Source: Thermodesulfobacteriales bacterium | GTDB lineage: Bacteria; Desulfobacterota; Thermodesulfobacteria; Thermodesulfobacteriales; Thermodesulfatatoraceae | Assembly (NCBI GenBank): GCA_026986115.1 | Contig: JALSPG010000063.1 | Span: forward strand, 1 to 41,768 | DNA length: 41,768 nucleotides | Direction of reading: 5' to 3' | Shown: positions 6,351 through 13,897 of the stretch, piece after piece | How the letters are laid out: every line of letters begins with the position of its first letter | Position numbering within the stretch: the stretch's first letter is position 1 | The notes under the pieces: model-generated | Seen by the model: the letters and a program-made list of their open reading frames with translations, nothing else | What the model was told of the DNA's origin: nothing | Database searches by the model: none | Made by a program: the position numbers and the translations under genes

Positions 6351-7371
6351 GGTAGCGGTCTCTGGGATAAACGCCGTGGACAATCCGGGGCCGGGACTGG
6401 GCATCATCAAGGGACTACGGGAGGGAAAGACTCCGGTATCCATCGTGGGGCTGGCCTACGACGCCATGGAACCGGGCGTTTACCTTACGGAACTCATAGA
6501 TCGGGCCTATCTCATGCCCTACCCCTCCGAGGGCGAGGAACCCTTCCTGAATCGCTTCCTTTACATCAAGGAACGGGAGGGCCTGGAGGTAGTCATCCCG
6601 ACTCTCGACGCGGAGCTTCCCCTTTTCATAGATCTGGCTCCGCAACTAGCCTCCTACGGCCTCAAGACCTTTCTTCCCACTCGGGAACAGTTCCGACTGC
6701 GGGCAAAAGACCGTCTGCCAGGGGTGGCTGAGGCTATGGGTATAAAGATTCCAACTACCTTGTCGGTCTCTTCCTACGAGGAACTGGGCCGTGCTCTTTC
6801 CGAACTTCGGTTTCCGGTGATGGTCAAGGGACTCTTTTACAAAGCCCTGCGGGCCTATACCGAGGCCGAGGCCAGGCAGCACTTCCAGACCATCGCCGCG
6901 GAATGGGGCTACCCCGTGATCCTTCAAGAGGTGGTGGAGGGCGAGGAAATGAATGTGGTGGGCGTGGGAGACGGGGAGGGCGGCCACTTCGGTCTCCTGG
7001 CCATCAAAAAGCTCTGGATCACCTCCCTCGGGAAAATCTGGACTGGGGTTACGGTAACCCATCCGGGACTTCTAACCGCCGCGGAGGAATTCGTGCGACA
7101 CTTTCGCTGGCGAGGAGCCTTCGAGCTCGAGACCATCGTTTCCGGAGAGGACATTTACCTCATCGAGATCAATCCCCGCTTTCCGGCCTGGGTGTACTTC
7201 GCCGTGGGAGTGGGGATAAACCTTCCGGAAAGACTGCTCCGGGCCGCCCTGGGGCAGGAACCCGAGAGAGACTGGGAATATCCCGCGGGAAAGCTCTACA
7301 TCCGCTTCACCGACGATCTGGTAACGGATCTAGAGATATTTCAGCACATGGTCACCAGGGGGGAAAGATGA
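6343..7371 (+). CDS. ATP-grasp ligase, carbamoyl-phosphate-synthase-like
   Basis: This enzyme of 342 aa probably activates a carboxylate as an acyl phosphate with ATP and joins it to an amine. The N-terminal segment begins MIKVAVSGINAV, a pre-ATP-grasp Rossmann-like domain. FPVMVKGLFYKA carries an ATP-binding lysine. VILQEVVEGEEMNVVGV is the adenine-loop region. IYLIEINPRFP holds the Mg-binding Glu and Asn of ATP-grasp enzymes. I chose ATG 6343 over the ORF-track start because GGAGG precedes it at good spacing. It overlaps the PqqD-like gene and the decarboxylase (ATGA). G+C rises sharply at about this gene. The substrate is unknown. Confidence 0.9.
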   Translation: MIKVAVSGINAVDNPGPGLGIIKGLREGKTPVSIVGLAYDAMEPGVYLTELIDRAYLMPYPSEGEEPFLNRFLYIKEREGLEVVIPTLDAELPLFIDLAPQLASYGLKTFLPTREQFRLRAKDRLPGVAEAMGIKIPTTLSVSSYEELGRALSELRFPVMVKGLFYKALRAYTEAEARQHFQTIAAEWGYPVILQEVVEGEEMNVVGVGDGEGGHFGLLAIKKLWITSLGKIWTGVTVTHPGLLTAAEEFVRHFRWRGAFELETIVSGEDIYLIEINPRFPAWVYFAVGVGINLPERLLRAALGQEPERDWEYPAGKLYIRFTDDLVTDLEIFQHMVTRGER

Positions 7372-8708
7372 AAAGAACTTATCAGAAACCCACCATCGTC
7401 AAACTCCAGGTCGGTCTCCTACGGGACAAAAAAAGCAGTCTTTCCCGGCTCCTGCGACGGGAGATCGACGGAGTGCCGGTAAGAGATCTGGTGGAACGAT
7501 TCGGGTCTCCGCTCTTCGTCTTTTCCGAAAGAAGACTGCGTCAGCAGTTTCGGTACCTGAAAAGACTCTTCGAGGGATACTATCCCCGGGTGGAATTCAG
7601 CTGGTCTTACAAGACCAACTATCTGGACGCCATCTGCCGCATCTTTCACCAGGAGGGGGCCAGCGCGGAGGTGGTTTCGGACTTCGAATACGAAAAAGCT
7701 CGAAGGCTGGGGATGTCCGGAGACCGGATCGTTTTCAACGGACCTTACAAGCCCAAAGAAATCCTGCGCAAAGCGGTGGAGGAGGGAGCCCGCATAAATG
7801 CGGATTCCCTGGACGAGATCCTGGATCTGGAGGAAATCGCCCGGGAGACGGAGAAAAAGATCCGCATCGGTCTCCGGGTGAACATGGACACCGGGATTTA
7901 TCCCCGATGGGATCGGTTCGGTTTCAACCTGGAGTCCGGCGAGGTGCTCAATGTGGCCCGGAGGATCGCCGCCGGAGGCCGGCTCGAGGTGGTGGGCCTT
8001 CACTGTCATCAGGGCACCTTCATCCTGGAGCCGGAGGCTTACGGTCGGGCCGCGGAAAAGCTGGTGCGTCTCGCCCGCAGGCTGGAGGAAGAGTTCGGCT
8101 GGACCATCGAGTATCTGGATCTGGGCGGGGGTTTTCCCTCCCGCAACCGTCTAAAGGGACTCTACCTTCCTCCGGAGGTGGCGGTGCCACCGCTTTCGGA
8201 ATACGCGGAGCGGATCGGCCGGGCTCTTCTGGCCTCTCTCCCCCCGGGAGACTACCCCCTCCTGATCCTGGAGACCGGAAGGGCCCTGGTGGACGAGGCC
8301 GGCTTTCTCATCACCACCGTGCGGGTCTGCAAGCGTCTTCCGGATGGCCGGCGGGCCTATGTGCTCGACGCGGGAGTGAACCTGCTCTTCACCTCCTTCT
8401 GGTACCACTTCCGGGTGGAAATAGAGAAAGAGGTGGCCGGTCCCCCGGAGCCCTGCGTGCTCTACGGCCCCCTGTGCATGAACATAGATGTGGTGGAGGA
8501 AAACGCCCTACTCCCTCCCCTTTCCCGGGGCACCAGGCTGATCCTGTCCCCAGTGGGAGCCTACAATGTGACCCAGTGGATGCAGTTCATCACCTACCGA
8601 CCCCGGGTGGTCCTCGTTACCGAGGAGGGAAGGGTTGAGGTGATCCGCGAGGCCGAAACCCTGGAGGACATCGTAGCCCGGGAAAGGATACCCGAACACC
8701 TGCGATGA
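7368..8708 (+). CDS. fold-type III PLP-dependent decarboxylase (LysA/ornithine decarboxylase superfamily)
   Basis: This 446-aa enzyme should decarboxylate an amino acid using PLP. The Schiff-base lysine is Lys82 in SWSYKTNYLDA. The barrel has HCHQGT (His212/His214), the phosphate-binding LDLGGGFP (about 250-257) and LETGR, corresponding to the EPGR of the family. The catalytic cysteine is Cys370 in GPLCMNIDV. The ORF-track extension back to 6903 lies inside the ATP-grasp gene and is false; ATG 7368 follows GGGGGAAAG and overlaps by 4 bases. The first 24 residues, outside the barrel, read MKRTYQKPTIVKLQ, which matches a YxxPxI leader-type motif. It could be a LysA paralogue, but the operon suggests a different substrate. 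Confidence 0.92.
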   Translation: MKRTYQKPTIVKLQVGLLRDKKSSLSRLLRREIDGVPVRDLVERFGSPLFVFSERRLRQQFRYLKRLFEGYYPRVEFSWSYKTNYLDAICRIFHQEGASAEVVSDFEYEKARRLGMSGDRIVFNGPYKPKEILRKAVEEGARINADSLDEILDLEEIARETEKKIRIGLRVNMDTGIYPRWDRFGFNLESGEVLNVARRIAAGGRLEVVGLHCHQGTFILEPEAYGRAAEKLVRLARRLEEEFGWTIEYLDLGGGFPSRNRLKGLYLPPEVAVPPLSEYAERIGRALLASLPPGDYPLLILETGRALVDEAGFLITTVRVCKRLPDGRRAYVLDAGVNLLFTSFWYHFRVEIEKEVAGPPEPCVLYGPLCMNIDVVEENALLPPLSRGTRLILSPVGAYNVTQWMQFITYRPRVVLVTEEGRVEVIREAETLEDIVARERIPEHLR

Positions 8709-10798
8709 GAGACTTAAGGCCCGTCGCAAACTCCATCCTGAACAGTTACTCCGGGGTGCTCTTTTTCTCCCGCCCGGCCGGAGGACTGGCCATCCTGCTT
8801 TTCACCCTGGTCCTCAATCCCAATCTGGGGCTTTCCGCCCTGGTCTGCCTGCTCTCCGCCTACCTCTGCGCCCGCCTCCTGGGCCTTAAGGAAGACTTTC
8901 TGCGACTGGACTTCTACATATACAACCCCCTGCTGGTGGGGCTCTCCATAGGCTACTTCTTCCGGCTCGACCTCCTGAGTCTCCTCTTCCTGGTGCTCAT
9001 GGGTGTCTTCACCTTCTTTCTGACCTACGGCCTTTCCTCGGCCTTCTCTTACTACCTCAGACTTCCTGTGCTGAGCCTTCCCTTCGTGATCGGAAGTCTC
9101 ATCGCCACCCTGGCCTCCTACCACTACTCCAACCTGTTCGTAAAGGCCCTTTACGCCCGCAAACTCTTCCTTTTCACCTCCCTTCCCCTGTGGCTTGACG
9201 GCTTCCTTAGGGCCCTGGGAGCGGTGTTTTTCATGCCCCATCCCCTGGTGGGACTGGGACTCTTTCTGGTGCTTCTTCTGGCCTCTCGTATCCTGGCCCT
9301 TCTCGCTCTGACGGGGTATCTGGCCGGAAGCCTCCTGGTCTACCTCTTCACCGGATCCTCCGCGGAGGCCTTTTCCAACCTCGCCCACTTCAACTTTATC
9401 CTCATCGCCATGGCCCTGGGCGGGGTCTTCCTGATTCCCTCACCCAGGAGCTACCTCCTGGCGCTCATCGCCTCCGCCATGGCCGTCCCCCTCACCGAGG
9501 CCTCCCGGGCCTTCTGGGAAAGGTTCGGTCTTCCGGCCTTTGCCCTGCCCTTCAATCTAACCACCCTGCTGGTGCTGTACGCGCTGGGGGTCTCGGGATA
9601 CCGTCGTCTCACCGGTTATTATCGTGGAACCCCGGAAAGCACCCTGGATCACTACCTGACCTGGGAGAAACGGTTTCCCTCCACGGCCTGGGAAGTGGAG
9701 CTTCCGGTGAGCGGTCGCTGGACGGTGTGGCAGGGGCCTGACGGACAGTTCACCCACAAGGGGCCCTGGCGATACGCCCTCGATTTCGTGATTACCGACG
9801 AGGAGGGACGCACCCACGGCGGAGACGGAACGCGCCTTGAGGACTACTACGCCTACCGCAAGCCCGTTCTCTCCCCGGTGAGCGGGCGCGTGGTGGAGGT
9901 GGTGGACGGTCTCCCGGACGAGCCTCCGGGCTCGGCCAACCGCGAACAGCCCTGGGGCAACTATGTGGTCATCCACGACCAGCGGGGTTTTTACGCGGTG
10001 CTGGCCCACCTGAGCCCGGGCACCGTAAAGGTAAAGAAGGGGGACTGGGTGGTGAAGGGAGCCCTCGTAGGGCTTTGCGGAAGTTCCGGCTATTCTCCGG
10101 AACCGCATCTCCACCTCCACCTTCAAACCGGGCCGGAGCTGGGGTCTCCCACCATTCCCTTTCTCTTCAGCGGTTATCTCAGGAACGGAGAGTTTCACGC
10201 CCTTTCCCTTCCCGCCGAAGGGGAAACGGTGGAACCCGCCCTCCCGGAAAAACGGCTCAAACAGAGCCTCAACCTTCTTCTGGGGCAAAAATTCACCTAC
10301 GAGGTGCAGGGGGAGGGAGGCTCCGGGGAAATCCTCCACCTGGAGGTAAAGATGGCCCCTGACGGGACCTTTTACCTCACCGACGGAAAGGCGCGTCTTT
10401 ACTTCGCCCAGCGGGGGGCGGCCTTCTGTTTCCTGAATTACGAGGGGACGAACCGTTCCCCCCTGCGCTGGTTCTTCCTGGCCGCCCCCAGGATCCCCCT
10501 GAACCTCCGCCCGGGGATCTCCTGGTCCGACCACCTTCCGCTGGAAATCCTGCTGCCTCCCCTCAAAAAAGGGCTGTATCTCTTCCTGATTTCCTTCTGG
10601 CCCTCTTTTTTGCGTCTGGAGGCCCGCTATCAGGCCCTGGGAAGATTTGACTTCCGCGGAAGGATTATCTTTAGTGATTACGAGGTGGAAACCGCCGTAA
10701 AAATCCATCCCCTGGCGGGGTTTGAGGAAGTGGTTATCCGGAGAAAAGGACGAACCCTGAGACTTAGACGGAGGGAAAACGATGAGGAGAATGCTTAG
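8705..10798 (+). CDS. urea-transporter-like membrane domain fused to M23 peptidase
   Basis: This is a 697-aa fusion. Residues about 1-310 form many hydrophobic helices in two halves resembling the UT/urea channel family, for example NPLLVGLSIGYFF and, in the second half, LPAFALPFNLTTLLVLYAL. Residues about 340-500 form a LytM/M23 metallopeptidase. It has THKGPWRYALDF for the His/Asp zinc ligands in a longer-spaced variant, LAHLSPG, and PHLHLHL for the HxH motif. About 200 further residues form a beta-rich tail of unknown role. The peptidase part probably faces the periplasm. It overlaps its neighbours by 4 and 17 bases. The transported molecule cannot be read from sequence; urea is not assured. 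Confidence 0.85.
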   Translation: MRDLRPVANSILNSYSGVLFFSRPAGGLAILLFTLVLNPNLGLSALVCLLSAYLCARLLGLKEDFLRLDFYIYNPLLVGLSIGYFFRLDLLSLLFLVLMGVFTFFLTYGLSSAFSYYLRLPVLSLPFVIGSLIATLASYHYSNLFVKALYARKLFLFTSLPLWLDGFLRALGAVFFMPHPLVGLGLFLVLLLASRILALLALTGYLAGSLLVYLFTGSSAEAFSNLAHFNFILIAMALGGVFLIPSPRSYLLALIASAMAVPLTEASRAFWERFGLPAFALPFNLTTLLVLYALGVSGYRRLTGYYRGTPESTLDHYLTWEKRFPSTAWEVELPVSGRWTVWQGPDGQFTHKGPWRYALDFVITDEEGRTHGGDGTRLEDYYAYRKPVLSPVSGRVVEVVDGLPDEPPGSANREQPWGNYVVIHDQRGFYAVLAHLSPGTVKVKKGDWVVKGALVGLCGSSGYSPEPHLHLHLQTGPELGSPTIPFLFSGYLRNGEFHALSLPAEGETVEPALPEKRLKQSLNLLLGQKFTYEVQGEGGSGEILHLEVKMAPDGTFYLTDGKARLYFAQRGAAFCFLNYEGTNRSPLRWFFLAAPRIPLNLRPGISWSDHLPLEILLPPLKKGLYLFLISFWPSFLRLEARYQALGRFDFRGRIIFSDYEVETAVKIHPLAGFEEVVIRRKGRTLRLRRRENDEENA

Positions 10799-11648
10799 AA
10801 CGGTTCTCACGGTATCGGCCCTGGGACTTTTCCTGGCCGGAGGAACCCCTGCGGGAACCCTCAAAAAGTACATGGCCCTGTACGGGACCTATCTCAACTA
10901 CGGCAACTCTCGTTTCAAGGAGGACGGGTACGCCCTCACCGCTTACGGGAGTTTCGGAGACGGCCTTCACCACGGGGTGGAAGCCGCGGTCTCTCAGCTT
11001 CACCTGAACTACGACTCCGGCTATAACGATCTGGATCAGACCGACCTAACCCTGGCCTACACCAACACCGGAAGCCTCCATCCCAACCTCTCCTTGCGGG
11101 TGGGGGGCCACTACATCTCCAGCGACGACGACCTCACCGACGACGGAAAGATCGTTTTCGGAGACCTCACCTATCTCGTGCCCTATCGCTGGAATGTGGG
11201 TCTTGAGGTGGCCTACTCGGATTATCACCGGGGGGTGGATGTGCTCCAGTTCTCTCCGCACGCGGGCTACTTCCTGAAGCTGGGCGAGCGCTCTCTCTAT
11301 CTCGAAGCCCGGGGCTACTACATAAACCTGGACGAAAACGAAAAACTGGGCCTTTCCATGGAAAACTACTACTCCCTGGAGCTTTCGGCCAGTTGCACCC
11401 GGGGACCTTTAAGCGTCAAGCTTTCCGGGTGGGCGGGGCAGCAGGTCTTTGCGGTGAAACGGGCCGGGTTCGTGGTTTACAACCTCACCGAAAAGTATCG
11501 GGGCGGAGTCACCGGAGAGGTAACCTATCGTTATCGGAAAAAGTATGTCCTGGGTCTTACGGCAAGCTGGAACACCTATAAGGAGATCGAGTCCGAGAAG
11601 GCTGTGAACCAGAGCGTGCTCACCGCCTTTTTCGGTTTTAACTTTTAA
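10782..11648 (+). CDS. outer-membrane beta-barrel protein
   Basis: This 288-aa protein has a basic N terminus and signal peptide (about residues 1-25, ending near TPAG). Alternating amphipathic strands rich in Tyr, Gly and Ser follow, such as SLYLEARGYYINL and KYVLGLTASWNTY. It ends with the aromatic tail FFGFNF that the BAM machinery recognises. It is probably a barrel of 12-16 strands. It overlaps the transporter/peptidase gene by 17 bases and lies just before the TPR gene. It may let the operon product or substrate cross the outer membrane. Confidence 0.85.
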   Translation: MRRMLRTVLTVSALGLFLAGGTPAGTLKKYMALYGTYLNYGNSRFKEDGYALTAYGSFGDGLHHGVEAAVSQLHLNYDSGYNDLDQTDLTLAYTNTGSLHPNLSLRVGGHYISSDDDLTDDGKIVFGDLTYLVPYRWNVGLEVAYSDYHRGVDVLQFSPHAGYFLKLGERSLYLEARGYYINLDENEKLGLSMENYYSLELSASCTRGPLSVKLSGWAGQQVFAVKRAGFVVYNLTEKYRGGVTGEVTYRYRKKYVLGLTASWNTYKEIESEKAVNQSVLTAFFGFNF

Positions 11649-11671
11649 CCGTGGCCCGCAGAGGGATACAA

Positions 11672-12304
11672 GTGAGATCTCTGGTCCGGGGGGGTTTTTT
11701 TCTCTTGGGGCTGCTGGTGTGCTGGAGTGCCCCGCTTAAGGCCCTGGACTACGAGGGCATAAAGAAGGCCTACTACGAGTCCTATCGTCTGGAGCGGGAG
11801 GGGCGCTATGCCCGGGCCCGAGAGGCCCTGCGTCCGGTCTACGAGACCTTTCCCCGGGCCTACACGGTTAACCTCCGTCTGGGCTGGCTTTACTACCTGG
11901 AGGGACGCTATCGAAACGCCATAGAGCATTACCAGATCGCCGCGGCCGCGGCGCCGCAGGCGGTGGAACCCCTCCTGGGGCTGAGTCTTCCCTATCTGGC
12001 CCGTAAGGACTGGCGAAGGGTGGAGGAACTGATGTACCGCGTCCTCAAGATCGACTACTACAATTATTACGGCAACCTGCGCCTGGCCCGTGCCCTCAGG
12101 GAGGAGAAAAAATACCGCCAGGCCGAGGTGGTGTGCCGGAAGATGCTGACCCTTTATCCCACCGATGTGGCCTTCCTCACCGAGCTGGCCCTGACCCTAG
12201 AACTTTCCGGTTGTCACAAAGAGGCCCTAGCTCTTTTTCGAGATATTTTGATTCTTGATCCTCGGAATTCGGTAGCCAAAGAATATCTTTCCGAAAAGCA
12301 CTAA
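11672..12304 (+). CDS. exported tetratricopeptide-repeat protein, last gene of the sigma-54 operon
   Basis: This 210-aa protein has a signal peptide (LVRGGFFLLGLLVCWSAPLKA) followed by about five TPR-like helix pairs. Examples are GRYARAREALRPVYETFP, GRYRNAIEHYQIAAAAAP and CHKEALALFRDILILDP. TPRs bind partner proteins, here probably in the periplasm beside the barrel. I chose GTG 11672 because GAGGG lies 6 bases upstream; the ORF-track start is an in-frame GTG at 11651. G+C drops back to the window norm at about 12230, inside this gene. Function unknown beyond scaffolding by inference. Confidence 0.82.
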   Translation: MRSLVRGGFFLLGLLVCWSAPLKALDYEGIKKAYYESYRLEREGRYARAREALRPVYETFPRAYTVNLRLGWLYYLEGRYRNAIEHYQIAAAAAPQAVEPLLGLSLPYLARKDWRRVEELMYRVLKIDYYNYYGNLRLARALREEKKYRQAEVVCRKMLTLYPTDVAFLTELALTLELSGCHKEALALFRDILILDPRNSVAKEYLSEKH

Positions 12305-12401
12305 AATTTTCTTATTTCTACGTAAACTTTTCTTTGGAGTCCAAATATCCTTAGGATCGTTGCGGGAAAACCAAGCTTGTGTTAATTGATTTTTATAGTT
12401 A

Positions 12402-12489
12402 GCCGAGGTGGCGGAACTGGCAGACGCGGTGGACTCAAAATCCACTGGGGTTCACCCCCGTGCGGGTTCGACTCCCGCCCTCGGCACCA
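12402..12489 (+). tRNA. tRNA-Leu (CAA)
   Basis: The acceptor arms GCCGAGG/CCTCGGC pair perfectly, and CCA is encoded. The anticodon stem GTGGA/TCCAC encloses the loop CTCAAAA, giving anticodon CAA. A long variable arm typical of tRNA-Leu and the T-arm GCGGGTTCGACTCCCGC are present. The 3' end is only 3 bases from the stop codon of the convergent manC gene. Confidence 0.96.
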
Positions 12490-12492
12490 TTA

Positions 12493-13887
12493 TTAATCTT
12501 TTTCCCGTCCGTAAACGTCTTCAAAACGTACAATATCGTTTTCTCCAAGATACTCACCATTTTGAACTTCTATTATTTCCAAGGGAATTTTCCCAGGATT
12601 TTCCAGGCGATGCTTAGTAGATTTAGGCACAAATACAGATTCGTTCTCGTGAAGATACATTTCTTCTTCTCCAATTTGGACCTTGGCTGTTCCTTTTACT
12701 ACTACCCAGTGTTCAGAACGATGATAATGCATTTGGAGACTCAGTCTTTCTCCCGGATTTACTACAATACGCTTTATTTTGTAACGGGGGCCTTCTTCGA
12801 GAACCGTATAACTTCCCCAAGGACGATAGGTGGTCACGTGTTCTGTGGCTTCAGGATAGCCTAGGGTCTTGAGTTGTTTTACTAACTCGCTCACCTTCTG
12901 AGTTTGTCCCCTTTTTACGAGAAGGAGGGCATCTGGAGTTTCTACTACTAGATGTCCTTCAAGACCAATGGTAGCGATCAAACGTTTGTTCCCTAAAATT
13001 AGAGAATTTTCGGTATCAATGGTAATTACGCGTCCTTCCTTGGCGTTACCAGCGCTATCTTTTTCTAAAATATCAAAAAGGGCGTCCCAAGAGCCTATGT
13101 CGTTCCAATAGAGATTTAAGGGAACTACGGCCACGCGAGAAGATTTTTCCATCAAGGCGTAATCAATAGAAATATCAGGAAGATCCGAAAATTTTTTTTG
13201 CATTTTAGAAAAACCAGAGGCAAAGGCAGAATATATCTCAGGGGCGTATTTTTCCAGTTCCTCTTCAAAGGTTTTCAAATTAAAAAGAAAGATTCCGGCA
13301 TTCCAGTAAAAACCGCCCGAAGAGAGATAGTGCTGCGCTGTTTCCAGATCGGGCTTTTCGGTAAAACGAGAGACCTCAAAGGCCTTTGTTTTAGGAATTT
13401 CTAAAGGGTTACCCTTTTGAATGTAACCATAGCCGGTTTCGGGACGGGTAGGGGTGATACCAAAGGTTACGAGATAGCCTGCTTGTGCTACTGGTCTAGC
13501 CTTTTGGACAATGTTTGCAAATTCTTCTGACGGTTCAATAACATGATCAGAAGGACATATTAAGAAGGTTTCTTCTGAAAGATCACCGAATCTTTCCTTG
13601 GCATAAGCAAGTGTCAAAGCAATAGCTGGGGCTGTATTTCTCCCTGTTGGTTCACAAAGGAGATGAAAGCCTTCCAGGCCGGCGAGATGAGATTTTACGT
13701 GGAACTTATAATCTTTGCGCGTGACGATGAGAAGGTCTTCTGGATTTAAAAAAGCTAGTAGTCGTTCTACCGTTTGGCGCAAAAGAGATTTATCGCCATT
13801 TAATTTCAGGAACTGTTTGGGATAAGCTTCCCTTGAGAGGGGCCAAAGTCTGGTACCAGATCCTCCAGCCAAAATGATTGCCTTCAT
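12493..13887 (-). CDS. manC: mannose-1-phosphate guanylyltransferase / mannose-6-phosphate isomerase
   Basis: This bifunctional type II enzyme of 464 aa makes GDP-mannose for polysaccharides. The N-terminal nucleotidyltransferase begins MKAIILAGGSGTRLWPLSRE with KQFLKL, the pyrophosphorylase signature. CPSDHVI and GYGYIQKG are typical of GDP-mannose pyrophosphorylases. The C-terminal cupin (about residues 350-464) carries RPWGSYTVLEEGPRYKIKR and QMHYHRSEHWVVVKG, the metal-binding isomerase half. It starts 10 bases after the phosphofructokinase stop with an AAGGAGC ribosome site, so it is the last gene of a three-gene minus-strand operon that converts sugar phosphates. Confidence 0.96.
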   Translation of the reverse strand: MKAIILAGGSGTRLWPLSREAYPKQFLKLNGDKSLLRQTVERLLAFLNPEDLLIVTRKDYKFHVKSHLAGLEGFHLLCEPTGRNTAPAIALTLAYAKERFGDLSEETFLICPSDHVIEPSEEFANIVQKARPVAQAGYLVTFGITPTRPETGYGYIQKGNPLEIPKTKAFEVSRFTEKPDLETAQHYLSSGGFYWNAGIFLFNLKTFEEELEKYAPEIYSAFASGFSKMQKKFSDLPDISIDYALMEKSSRVAVVPLNLYWNDIGSWDALFDILEKDSAGNAKEGRVITIDTENSLILGNKRLIATIGLEGHLVVETPDALLLVKRGQTQKVSELVKQLKTLGYPEATEHVTTYRPWGSYTVLEEGPRYKIKRIVVNPGERLSLQMHYHRSEHWVVVKGTAKVQIGEEEMYLHENESVFVPKSTKHRLENPGKIPLEIIEVQNGEYLGENDIVRFEDVYGREKD

Positions 13888-13897
13888 AAGGTGCTCC

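Noticed and set aside
6903-7367. N-terminal extension of the decarboxylase ORF in the track
   Set aside because: It lies wholly inside the ATP-grasp gene in another frame and reads as Gly/Arg-rich shadow sequence; the family-like protein begins at 7368 behind a ribosome site.
8705-9640. Calling the membrane domain a proven urea transporter
   Set aside because: Only the general UT architecture and motif are visible, and no urease or urea-cycle gene is in the window, so the substrate is left open.
9557-10873. 438-aa minus-strand ORF
   Set aside because: It is antisense to the transporter/peptidase gene in G+C-rich DNA where long antisense ORFs arise by chance; its Pro/Gly/Arg/His-rich composition is not protein-like.
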